A DNA stretch of 64,000 nt from Anaeramoeba ignava (taxonomy: Eukaryota > Metamonada > Anaeramoebidae), in contig JAPDFW010000059.1 in the NCBI GenBank assembly GCA_028826165.1, positions 1 through 64,000 on the forward strand. Direction: 5' to 3'. Shown piece by piece: positions 15,953-28,100 of this stretch. Both the position numbers and the translations under genes were made by a program. How positions within the stretch are numbered: the first letter of the stretch is position 1; every line of letters begins with the position of its first letter. The notes under the pieces are model-generated. The model had not been told where the DNA came from, searched no databases, and saw only the letters and a program-made list of their open reading frames with translations.

Positions 15953-17724
15953 ATGAATGAAATTTTATTTTTTGGTTATGATCCATCACCAAAGCTTTTT
16001 CAAAATGAACCAGAAATAATAACAAAACCAATCCAATTTAAATTTGAAAATGAAAATGAAAATGAAAATGAAAATGAAAATGAAAAACAAATTAAACAAA
16101 TTTCATCAGCAGGCTATTTTTCAACAATTTTCCTTTTTGAAAATGGAAAAGCAATAGAATATTTAAATGAAAACGATTCAAAACAAAATCCTTCAGAAAT
16201 CCAAATTGAAGAAAATATTCAAAAAGTAACTGTTGGTGGTCAAAATGAAGCTATTTTAACAATAAAAGGAAATGTATTTTCAAAAGGAAAAGATATTAAT
16301 CCAAATAACCCAAATCAATTTATCAATATTTCATCATTAATTGAAGATACAAAATGATAGAATAATCCAAGATATTGGTTCTGGATATTTTACAGTTTAC
16401 TTGTTAACTTCAAATCAAAATGCTTATGGAATTGGTTCAAATTATTCTAGCGAATTTGGTGTTGATTATAAAACACTTAAAAGAACAGAAAAACCAATTT
16501 TAATGATGAAAAATGTTTCTAAAATATTTTCAGGAAATACTTCAAGTTCTGTTTTCCTTTTAAATTCAAATCAAGAATTATTTGTATGCGGAAATAATTA
16601 TTATGGTCAAGTTGGATTAGGAGAATCAAGAAAAGAAGAAACAGAAATCAAAAAATTAACACAAATCCAAAATATTCCAAAAGGAAAAATAATTGATATT
16701 CAATCTGGATATTATCATTCAATAATGTTGATTGAAAATGAAAATCGAAAATCCAAAAAGAAAACTTTATTCATGTGGAGATTGGATATATAATGGACTT
16801 GGCAAAAATCAAAATACTTATGAATTTACTGAAATAAAATCATACTTATTTGATGATGATATTCTTGATTTTTCTGTTGGAAGTGTTCATACTTTGATTT
16901 TAACTTCAAAAGGGAAACTAATTGGATTTGGGAATAACAGATATGGTCAATTAGGAACTGGAGATAGAAAAGATCAATTAATTCCATTACAAATTGAACT
17001 TCCTAAATTAAGATTTAATGAAGATATTTCAAATTATCATATTTCTTGTGGAGATTATAATTCATTTATTTATTATTCTCTTTCTTCTTTTTCCAATCTT
17101 GAAGAAGATTTGATAAAATTATTTAAAAGAAAAGAATTTTGTGATATTTCATTTAAAACCAAAAATGGAGAAATAATCAAAGCTCATAAATTAATATTGA
17201 AATATAGATTAAATCAAAATGAAAATCAAATTGAAAAACTTCAAGAAATTATTTCAAAAAAATCAATTAAAGAATCAAATCAAATATTTGAAATGATTTA
17301 TTCAAACAATTCCAAAATAAATCCAAAATTATATTCTGAAATTAAAGAAATTATAAATTCAAATGAAAAAATTGAAGAAACAATGAAAAGAATTTATTTA
17401 AATAAAAATGAAAATGAAAAAGATTTTATAATTGAAAGAAAAGAAAAACAATATAAATTTCCTAAATTAATATTAATAATGAGAAGTGAATTATATCGAG
17501 GAATGTTTTTATCTGTAACAAATGATAAATCAAATAAAGTTACAGATTATAGTGAATTAAGTAATAAATCATTTCAAATATTTGAATATTGGATTTATTC
17601 AAATCAAATTAAAGATGAAATTCAAATTACACAAGAAATTATTCAAGAATTAGAAATTGGAATTGATTATTTTCAATTAAATCAAACAAATCCAAATTTA
17701 TTTGATTTATTAATTCAAAATTAA
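15953..17724 (+). CDS. RCC1-BTB-BTB protein, copy 1, two frame breaks
   Basis: About 590 aa when two +1 breaks are ignored. One is near 16352, where ACAAAATGAT replaces the paralogue's ACAAATGAT; the other is near 16745. The N-terminal part has RCC1 blades (LTSNQNAYGIGSNYSSEFG, LFVCGNNYYGQVGLGESRKE, KLIGFGNNRYGQLGTGDRKD) forming a propeller. Then come two BTB-like halves: KEFCDISFKTKNGEIIKAHK and, about 90 aa later, KDFIIERKEKQYKFPKLILI with RSELYRGMF. The second is better conserved. Close paralogue of the copies at 20468-22341 and 23274-25071. RCC1 propellers can act as exchange factors or protein scaffolds and BTB domains dimerise or bind Cullin-3; the target is unknown. Confidence 0.82.
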
Positions 17725-18107
17725 TAATCAAAATCAAAATCAAAATCAAAATCAAAATCAAAATCAAAATCAAAATCAAAATCAAAATCAAAATCAAAAT
17801 CAAAATCAAAATCAAAATCAAAATCAAAATCAAAATCAAAATCAAAATCAAAATCAAAATCAAAATCAAAATCAAAATCAAAACCAAAATCAAAAAAAGA
17901 AAACAACGGAATTTGTAATTCAATTACATCAAACAAATCCAAATTTATTGAATTCATTACTTAATAAATTTATTCAAAAATCATCAAAAGAAAACTGATT
18001 AAAATCAAAATTAAAATTAAAATTAAAATTAAAATTAAAATTAAAATTAAAATTCATTTTTCATTTTTCATTTTTCATTTTTCATTTTTTTTTTAATAAG
18101 AATCAAA
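17725..18107. repeat. AAAATC hexamer array and TTTTTCAT tract
   Basis: (AAAATC)n of about 27 units covers 17727-17885 right after the stop codon. A short tail follows that resembles the end of the BTB gene out of frame (17915-17990). Then come AAATTA units and an array of TTTTTCAT (18055-18090) just before the next ATG. Confidence 0.85.
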
Positions 18108-20467
18108 ATGACAGACAATTTTTTATATGGAGTTGGAATGAACCAAAATGGACAATTAACATTTGAAGAAAAATCATCAGTTCTTTATCCCAAAAAAATT
18201 ACGTATTTTGGAGAAAAAAAAGTAATTTTATTAACAGCAGGATATGAAAATTCCCTTTTTCTTTTAGAAGGAAATGAATTAGAACAATTTGGATTAGACA
18301 AGAAAAATTACACTGAGTTTTTTAAAGATAAACCTATTCAAGATATTCAAGCAGGTCAAGATCATTTTTCTGTTTTAACTCAAAATGGTGATGTTTATTC
18401 TTGGAGACCTGGAACTGGTGAATATATTGATTCTCAATATGTTTCTCTTGAACCAAAAAAAATCCCTTTTAATGAACCTGTTAAACATATTGTTTGTGGT
18501 GGTCATTCAACTTATCTTTTATTAGAGTATATTTTTTTTCTTGTTTTCAATTTAAATCAAAATTAAAAATAAAATTAAAATTCATTTATAAAATTCATTT
18601 ATAAAATTAAAATTAAATTTAAAATTAAATTTAAAATTAAAATTCGAAATTAAAATTCATTTATAAAATTAAAATTAAATTTAAAATTTAAATTAAAATT
18701 AAAATTTAAATTTATAAAATTTAAATTAAAATTAAAATTAAAATTTAAAATTAAAATCAAAATTAAAATTCAAATTAAAATTAAAATTAAAATTAAAATT
18801 CAAATTAAAATTTAAATTAAAATTAAAATTAAAATTAAAATTAAAATTAAAATTAAAATTAAAATTAAAATTAAAATTAAAATTAAAATTCAAATTAAAA
18901 TTAAAATTCATTTGTAAAATTAAAATTAATATTAAAATGTAAAATTAAAATTAAAATTTAAATTAAAATTTATTTATAAAATTAAAATTAAAATTAAAAT
19001 TAAAATTAAATTTATAAAATCAAAATCAAAATTTAAAATTAAAATTAAAATGTAAAATTATTAGAAATGGAGATTTATTTGGACATGGTTCAAATCAACA
19101 AAGTCAAATCTCTGAAGAATCAACAGGATATATAGAAAAGCCAGAATTAATAAGTCATAACGTATTGAGAGTATTTTCTGGACCATATTCACATCAAGTA
19201 TTTTACATTGACGATGAAAACAAATTATACTGTCGAGGATATAATAAATATGGACAACTTGGAACGAATCAAACATCAAATGAAAAAAAAAATTATCATC
19301 ACAAAATGTTTGATGATAAAGAAATAATTGATGTTTCATGTGGATATTGCCACACTTTAGTATTAACAAGAGAAGGAGAAGGACAACATCTTTATTCAAC
19401 TGGTTATTATCATTATAACGGTTTGGATCGATCTTATGATACTACTAAATTCGATATTCTTTTTAAATATTCTGATCAACATATCCTTCAAATGAGCTCA
19501 GGATCTCAATTTTCTTTCCTTTTAATTCCTGAAAATAAATTTATTATTTTCGGTTATAATGATTGGGGTCAATTAGGTACAAATGATACAGGTTCAAAAG
19601 TTAAACCTTATACTTTATCTTTTTCCGAATTTAAAGATAAAATGGATTTGGAAGTTATTTGTGGATCTTATTGCACTTTTTTTAAACAAAAAACTGCTGT
19701 AAAATTAAAATTCATTTAAAATTAAAATTCATTTAAAATTAAAATTATAAAATTATAAAATTATAAAGAAATATCATACAATTCATGATGATTTGTTAGA
19801 ATTCTTTAATAAACAAGAATTTTGTGATGCAAAAGTTAAAACAATTGATGGAGAAGAAATTTCTTTTCATTCTTTAATTGTTACTTTAAGAACTCAAAGA
19901 ACCGTTTATGAAATTATTGAAATTTTACAAAAAAAAACAAAGAAACAAGTCAATCTTATTCTCACTTTTCTTTATTCATTGAAATTTTTCAATTTTGATG
20001 TTTTAGAAATGTTTTCTCAAGAAATTGATTATCCCGATTTGATTGGCACAAAAAAATCTGAAATTTATGATCAAGATTTAGAAAAATTATATCAACAAGA
20101 TTCAACAAAAGATTTTGTTATTATCAGTGAAGGAAAAGAAATCAAAGCTCATAAAATTATTTTAGCAGCAAGAAGTGAATTATTTCATGGTATGTTTATG
20201 ACTGTTCAAGATGATTCAGGAAAAGTTCATGATTATCGAGAAAGTTCATCAACTGCTCTTCAAAAATTGATTGAGTTTTTATATCTTGATTCTCTTCAAT
20301 CTTCTATCTCAAATGAAATTGCTTTGGAATTGGAAGAAATGATTGATTTCTATCAACTTAATCCAAAATCAAAATTAAGTTCAGAAATTTTGAGAATGTC
20401 GCCAAAAAAATATAAAAACCAAAAAAAGAACTCAAAAACTAAAAAGAAAAGATTTTGGTTTTTTTAA
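18108..20467 (+). CDS. RCC1-BTB-BTB protein, divergent copy 4
   Basis: 583 aa from exons 18108-18526, 19065-19698 and 19769-20467; phases 2 and 0 match at both junctions. RCC1 blades include FLYGVGMNQNGQLTF, GDLFGHGSNQQSQIS, KLYCRGYNKYGQLGTNQTS and FIIFGYNDWGQLGTNDTGS. Two BTB halves follow: KQEFCDAKVKTIDGEEISFH, then KDFVIISEGKEIKAHKIILA with ARSELFHGMFMTV and LIEFLYLDSL. The tail is Lys-rich (KNSKTKKKRFWFF). It shares architecture with its three neighbours but is far more diverged and has an intact frame, and it is the only one with introns. The first intron (538 bp) is repeat-filled; the second is 70 bp. The function is inferred only at the level of a BTB scaffold or adaptor. Confidence 0.84.
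18527..19064 (+). repeat. Repeat-inflated intron 1 of RCC1-BTB copy 4
   Basis: GTATAT start and TTATTAG end. The interior is AAATTA hexamers with CATTTATAAAATT units, the same family as in the Abi-like and DDX56-like introns. Confidence 0.82.
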
Positions 20468-22341
20468 TTAAAATCCCAACTTGCAATTTCTGAAAATGAT
20501 TAATAAAGAAATGATTTGAATTTTTGATTGAATTTTTGATTTAATTTTAATTTTGATTTTGATTTTGATTATTAAATTTTTAATTAATAAATCAAATAAA
20601 TTTGGATTTGTTTGATTTAATTGAAAATAATCAATTCCAATTTCTAATTCATTAATTATTTCTTGTGTAATTTCAATTTCATCTTTAATTTGATTTGAAT
20701 AAATCCAATATTCAAATATTTGAAATGATTTATTACTTAATTCACTATAATCTGTAACTTTATTTGATTTATCATTTGTTACAGATAAAAACATTCCTCG
20801 ATATAATTCACTTCTCATTATTAATATTAATTTAGGAAATTTATATTGTTTTTCTTTTCTTTCAATTATAAAATCTTTTTCATTTTCATTTTCATTTTCA
20901 TTTAAATAAATTCTTTTCATTGTTTCTTCAATTTTTTCATTTAAATTTATAATTTCTTTAATTTCAGAATATAATTTTGGATTTATTATTCTGTTTGAAT
21001 AAATCATTTCAAATATTTGATTTGATTCTTTAATTGATTTTTTTGAAATAATTTCTTGAAGTTTTTCAATTTCATTTTCAATTTTGATTTAATCTATATT
21101 TCAATATTAATTTATGAGCTTTGATTATTTCTCCATTTTCTGGTTTTAAATGAAATATCACAAAATTCTTTTCTTTCAAATAATTTTATCAAATCTTCTT
21201 CAAGATTAGAAAAAGAAGAAAGAGAATAATAAAGAAATGAATTGAATTCTCCACAAGAAAGATGATAATTAGAAATATCTTCATTAAATCTTAATTTAGG
21301 AAGTTCAATTTGTAATGGAATTAATTGATAAAAATATGTATCTCCTGTTCCTAATTGACCATATCTGTTATTTCCAAATCCAATTAGTTTCCCTTTTGAA
21401 GTTAATATCAAATTATGAACACTTCCAACAGAAAAATCAAGAATATTATCATCATTTTCAAATAAAGATGATTTGATTTCAGTAAATTCATAAGTATTTT
21501 CATCTTCACCAAGTCCATTATATATCCAATATCCACATGAATAAAGTTTTCTTTTTGGATTTTGATTTTCATCTTCAATCAACATTATTGAATGATTATA
21601 TCCAGATTGAATATCAATTATTTTGCCTTTTGGAATATTTTGGATTTGTGTTAATTTTTGGATTTCTGTTTCTTCTTTTCTTGATTCTCCTAATCCAAGT
21701 TGAGCATATTGATTATTACCACATCCAAATAATTCTTGATTTGAATTTAAAAGGAAAACATGAGCTGAAGAATTTCCTGAAAATATTTTAGAAACATTTT
21801 TCATCATTAAAATTGGTTTTTCTGTTTCTTTAAGTGTTTCATAATCAAAACCAAGTTTACCATAATAATTATCACCAATTCCATAAACATTTTGATTTGA
21901 AGTTAATAAGTAAATTGAACTATTTCCAGAAACAATATCTTGAATTATTCTATCATTTGTATCTTCAATTAATGATGAAATATTGATAAATTGATTTATA
22001 TTTTCGTAATTGATATCATATCCTTTTGCAAATGCATTTCCTTCTTTTGTTAAAATAGCTTCATTTTGATAACCAACAGATACTTTTTGAATATTTTCTT
22101 CAATTTGGATTTCTTCAGGATTTTGATTTGAATCATTTTCATTTAAATATTCTATTGCTTTTCCATTTTTAAAAAGGAAAATTGTTCCAAAATTACTTGA
22201 TGAAATTTGTTTAATTTGTTTTTCATTTTCATTTTCATTTTCATTTTCAAATTTAAATTGAATTGGTTTTGTTATTTCATTTGGTTCGTTTTTGAAAAGT
22301 TTTGGATATTCATTTAAACCAAAAAATAAAATTTCATTCAT
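20468..22341 (-). CDS. RCC1-BTB-BTB protein, copy 2, frame-broken
   Basis: Close paralogue of copy 1 in inverted orientation. It begins MNEILFFGLNEYPKLFKNEP and has the same RCC1 blades (VYGIGDNYYGKLGFD, LFGCGNNQYAQLGLGESRKE, KLIGFGNNRYGQLGTGDTY) and BTB halves. The frame breaks near 21140 (ACCAGAAAATGG instead of ACCAAAAATGG) and again near 21085 (an extra base in AAAATTGAAAATG), then resumes with IYSNRIINPKLYSEIKE and the second BTB. Past the conserved FDLLI ending the frame runs into repeat-encoded Lys/Ile residues, so its C-terminus differs from the sisters. It could be a recent pseudogene or carry sequence errors. Confidence 0.72.
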
Positions 22342-23273
22342 TTTTGAAAAGAAAAAAAATGAAAAAAATGATTTTAATTTTGATTTTAATTTTAATTTTG
22401 AATTTTAATTTTAATTTTGATTTTAATTTTAATTTTAATTTTAATTTTAATTTTAATTTTAATTTTGATTTTAATTATTAAATTTGATTTTGATTTTAAT
22501 TTTGATTTTAATTTTAATTTTAATTTTAATTTTAATTTTAATTTTAAATTTGATTTTAATTTTGATTTTAATTTTGATTTTAATTTTAATTTTGATTTTA
22601 ATTTTAATTTTGATTTTAATTTTAATTTTAAATTTAATTTTAAATTTAATTTTAATTTTAATTTTAATTTTAATTTTAAATTTGATTTAAATTTAATTTT
22701 AATTTTGATATTAATTTTGATTTTGATTTTAATTTTAATTTTAATTTTAATTTTTAATTTTAATTTTAATTTTGATTTTTGATTTTAATTTTAATTTTAA
22801 ATTTTAATTTTAATTTTAATTTTAATTTTAATTTTAATTTTGATTTTTAATTTTAATTTTAATTTTAATTTTAATTTTAATTTTAATTTTAATTTTTAAT
22901 TTTAATTTTTAATTTTAATTTTAATTTTAAATTTTAATTTTAATTTTGATTTTAATTTTAATTTTTAATTTTAATTTTGATTTTAATTTTTAATTTTGAT
23001 TTTGATTTTAATTTTGATTTTAATTTTAATTTTAATTTTAATTTTAATTTTAATTTTAATTTTAATTTTAATTTTAATTTTAATTTTAATTTTAATTTTA
23101 ATTTTAATTTTAATTTTAATTTTAATTTTAATTTTTAATTTTAATTTTAATTTTAATTTTAATTTTAAATTTTAATTTTGATTTTAATTTTAATTTAAAT
23201 TTTGATTTTGATTTTAATTTTAATTTTGATTTTAATTTTAATTTAAATTTTAATTTTGATTTTAATTTCCATT
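22342..23273. repeat. AATTTT hexamer tract between RCC1-BTB copies 2 and 3
   Basis: About 900 bp of (AATTTT)n with GATTTT variants. Reading frames of Ile/Leu or Asn/Phe alternation inside are repeat products. Near 22342-22375 there are AAAAAATGAAAAAAATGA motifs, i.e. TTTTTCAT on the sense strand of copy 2, at the expected promoter position. Confidence 0.85.
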
Positions 23274-25071
23274 TTAATTTTGATTTTGATTATTAAATTT
23301 GTTAATTAATAAATTAAATAAATTTGGATTTGTTTGATTTAATTGAAAATAATCAATTCCTCTTTGAATTTCATCAATTATTTCTTGTGTAATTTTAATT
23401 TCATCTTTAATTTGATTTGAATAAATCCAATATTCAAATATTTGAAATGATTTATTACTTAATTCACTATAATCTGTGACTTTATTAGATTTATCATTTG
23501 TTACAGATAAAAACATTCCTCGATATAATTCACTTCTCATTATTAATATTAATTTTGGAAATTTATATTGTTTTTCTTTTCTTTCAATTATAAAATCTTT
23601 TTCATTTTCATTTTCATTTAAATAAATTCTTTTCATTGTTTCTTCAATTTTTTCATTTGAATTTATAATTTCTTTAATTTCAAAATATAATTTTGGATTT
23701 ATTATTCTATTTGAATAAATCATTTCAAATATTTGATTTGATTCTTTAATTGATTTTTTTGAAATAATTTCTTGAAGTTTTTCAATTTCATTTTGATTTT
23801 GATTTAATCTATATTTTAATATTAATTTATGAGCTTCGATTATTTCTCCATTTTTGGTTTTAAATGAAATATCACAAAATTCTTTTCTTTCAAATAATTT
23901 TATCAAATCTTCTTCAAGATTAGAAAAAGAAAAAGAAGAATAATAAAAAAATGAACTAAAATTTCCACAAGAAAGATGATAATTTGAAATATTTTCATTA
24001 AATCTTAATTTAGGAAGTTCAATTTGAATAGGGATATATGAACTTTCTGTCTTTCCAGTTCCTAATTGACCATGATAATCAATCCCAAATGCTATCAATT
24101 TTGAATTGGAAGTTAAAATCAAAGTATGATTACTTCCAACAGAAAAATCAAGAATATCATCATCAAATAAAGATGATTTGATTTCAGTAAATTCATAAGT
24201 ATTTTCATCTTCATCTTTGCCAAGTCCATTATATAAATAATGTCCACATGAATAAAGTTTTCTTTTTGGATTTTCATTTTGATTTTCAATCAACATTATT
24301 GAATGAGAACTTCCACATTGAATATCAATTATTTTGCCTTTTGGAATATTTTGTATTTGTGTTAATTTTTGGATATTTATTTCTTCTTTTACAGCAATTT
24401 GTTTATCTTCATTATCACCACATCCAAATAATTCTTGATTTGAATTTAAAAGAAAAACATGATCAGAAGTAATTCCTGAAAATATTTTAGAAACATTTTT
24501 CATCATTAAAATTGGTTTTTCTGTTTTTTCAAGTCTTTCAGAATCAAAACCAAGTTTACCATATTCATTTGAACCAATTCCATAAGCATTTTGATTTGAA
24601 GTTAATAAGTAAATTGAATCTCTTCCAGAAACAATATCTTTAATTATTCTATCATTTTTATCTTCAATTAATGATGAAATATTGATAAATTCATTTGGAT
24701 TTTCTGGATTAATATTATATCCTTTTGCAAATACATTTCCTTCTATTGTTAAAATAGCTTCATTTTGCCAAGCAATAACTACTTTTTGAATATTTTCTTC
24801 AATTTGGATTTCTTCAAGTTTAGGATTTAGATAATTTAAATATTCTATTGCTTTTCCATTTTTAAAAAGGAAAATTGTTCCAAAAGCTCCTGATGAAATT
24901 TGTTTAATTTGTTTTTCATTTTTCATTTTCATTTTCATTTTCATTTTCATTTTCATTTTCATTTTCATTTTCATTTTCAAATTTAAATTGAATTGGTTTT
25001 GTTATTTCATCTGGTTCATTTTTTAAAAGTTTGAATAAAGTATTTTCACCCCAAAATAAAATTTCATTCAT
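23274..25071 (-). CDS. RCC1-BTB-BTB protein, copy 3, one frame break
   Basis: The start is taken at 25071 (MNEILFWGENTLFKLLKNEP), homologous to the starts of copies 1 and 2. Within the Glu-Asn repeat near 24920 an extra A in GAAAAATGAAAAACAA shifts the frame, so most of the protein reads in the next frame, about 598 aa in total. RCC1 blades include AYGIGSNEYGKLGFD, LFGCGDNEDKQIAV and KLIAFGIDYHGQLGTG. The two BTB halves (KEFCDISFKTKNGEIIEAHK and KDFIIERKEKQYKFPKLILI) are almost identical to copy 1, with the stop after NKFNNQNQN. The C-terminal half is much better conserved among copies 1-3 than the propeller. Confidence 0.8.
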
Positions 25072-25188
25072 TTTCTTTTTTTAAAAAATGAAAAAAAAAT
25101 GAAAAACTAAAAAAAATTTTTTCATTTTTTTTTTTTGCTTTTCTCTTTTAAAAAATCATTTTTTTTTTAAAAAAAAAAAGAAATTAAA

Positions 25189-28100
25189 ATGAGTAAACCA
25201 CAACCAATTCAAACAAATTCAACATATTCCATGGGGAATTATCAATCTCTTGGTTTGAGTTCTTCACCAAAAAGACCAGAATTATCACAAGAATTCAAAA
25301 AAAATTTGAATGAAAAAACCAAATCAAAATCAAAAGCAAAAACCAATTCAAAAACAAAACCAAAAACACGTTCAAAAAAACGCGGAAAAAAAAATTCACA
25401 AACAGACGAAGATCTTGGTCCTTCAAAAGAAATTGATGTTGAAAATCCTGATCCTGTTGATGAAATGAAAACTATTGATGATGTCCTTAAACATCATATT
25501 TCTATTGCTTATTTTGAAGCTTATTTAATTCAATCACAAAGTCAAGAAAATATTTTGTTTTATCAAGCAGTAAAAAAATTTCAATCAATAAGAGATCCAG
25601 AACAAATGAGGGAAGAAGCAGATAAAATTATTTCAATTGTAATTTTAATATTTATTTCAATATTAATTTTAATATTTATTTCAATATTTATTTTAATATT
25701 TAATTTTAATATTTATTTTAATATTTATTTTAATATTTATTTTAATATTTATTTTTAAATATTTATTTTAATATTTATTTTAATATTTATTTTAATATTT
25801 AATTTAATATTTATTTTAATATTTAATTTAATATTTTAATATTTATTTTAATATTTTAAATATTTATTTTAATATTTATTTTAATATTTTAAATATTTAT
25901 TTTAATATTTATTTTAATATTTATTTTAATTTAATATTTAATTTAATATTTATTTTTAATATTTATTTTAATATTTAATTTAATATTTATTTAAATATTT
26001 AATTTAATATTTATTTTAATATTTATTTAAATATTTATTTTAATATTTTATTTAATATTTATTTAATATTTTATTTTATATTTATTTTAATATTTATTTT
26101 AATATTTATTTTAATATTTATTTTAATATTTATTTTAATATTTATTTTAATATTTATTTTAACATTTAATTTAATATTTATTTAAATATTTATTTTAATA
26201 TTTATTTTAATATTTATTTTAATATTTATTTTAATATTTATTTCAATATTTATTTTAATATTTATTTTAATATTTTATTTTATATTTTAATATTTAATTT
26301 AATATTTTAATATTTATTTAGTATATGGCTGAAAATGGGAAATATGAAATCAATATCGATTCTCCAACAAAAAGAAAAGCAATAAATACATTCCAAGATG
26401 GAAAAGTTACTAAAAATATTTTCGATGAATCACTTGATCATGTCATTCATTTAATGAAAACTGACAAATTCATTTCTTTCACAAAATCACCAGAATATAA
26501 AGAACTTTCAAAAGATTGGTATAGAATCAAAAATTCAATGATGCCAATCGGACCAGAAACACCTCGAAATGGGATATTTCAAGAATTTTATTCACACGAA
26601 AAGGAATACTCGCTAAATCTTAGTACTTTCATCGATAGAATTTGTAAACCTTTGAGTCAAGATAACGGAGCCATTATGTCTCAAGAAGATTTCAAAAAAT
26701 TGTTCTTTAACATTCAAGAGATCTTCAATTTCTCGATTGACTTTTTAACTGATCTTGACGAGAAAAAAAGGAATTGGAATTATAAAGAATGTGTTGGTGA
26801 TTTGTTCTTGAAATTCAAACACAATTTGAAAACTCTTTATGTCCCGTATTTCAATAATTTCAAAATTGCGCTTCAAACATTCAACGAGAAAATCATTCAT
26901 AATAAATCAGCATTGAACTTTTTACGCAAGCACATTACAAAAGATATTGATATTGAAAGTATGTTGAATTTACCAAATTTGCAACTCGATGCTTATAAAG
27001 AATTCATAGATAAAATGATTCATGCAAGTAGTGAGTTTCATCCTGATATTCAATATCTTGAAGAGGCAAAAAAATTCATCACCAGAACTCAATCTCGATG
27101 TCTCAAAACAACAAGTACTTCGAGTCAAGCTTGATGAAAAATCGGAGAAAATTATGACTCAATTGACACTAGTTAAAATCAATCAAGGAAAAGTTATTCA
27201 ATATTCTTTCGATAAATCAAAAGAATCAAAAGTTGTCCAATTGTTTTTGTTCAAACAATTTCTTGCTTGGGGATTCCAAATTGAGACATCTGATAACGAT
27301 ACAAATCAGCGGCAAGAATCACAACATAATTTGAAAAATAGTGACAAAATTTATCGATTGGATTATATTGTCCCTATTAACGCTATATGGCTCAATGAAA
27401 GCCCAGACGGATATGATAACGACTATGGATCTGTTCTTGAAATCATCACTCCCGAACGTAATCTCTTGATTGCTCTTACACATAAGATGAATTTCATGCA
27501 CAAAATATTTGATGTTATGGTTCAATATTTTCACATTGATATTCAAGACATAATTTCCAAGCAATATCGACTTCTCAAGTTTTTTTTCACAAACCAGATT
27601 GTATTTGAAGGGGAGATGCTCAATGGAAAATCAAAAGGGAAAGCCAAGCTTATTTATCCTAATGGAACTGTTTATGATGGTGGGGTTATTGCTGGGTTGA
27701 AAGAAGGGCCAGGTCAAATCACCTTTTTTTGTAATGATACTTTTTCTGGGAATTGGACTAAAAATAAAGTCTCTGGACAATTCACTCTTAAATATGTTAG
27801 TGGAAATATGCTAAGTACTTCTTATTCGCATAAAAACCCTCAAGAATATGGAGAGTTTGTTTCTCCTTCTGCTGGCAATTATCAAGGGAATTTTTCCGAT
27901 TTTAAATTTCATGGAAAAGGTTCTTTTACTTTTTCTAATGGCGATAAGTATATTGGTTCTTTCCAAAGAAATATGAGGCATGATTATGGTGGACTTGTTT
28001 GTAAAGATGGATCTGAGTATGCTGGATATTGGGTGAATGATATGAGGAGTGGAAAAGAGGGAACTCAAATATATCCTAATGGAGATGTATATGAAGGAGA

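Noticed and set aside
17727-17885. Regular hexamer array that could look like a CRISPR-type repeat
   Set aside because: There are no spacers; it is continuous (AAAATC)n, in a eukaryotic genome.
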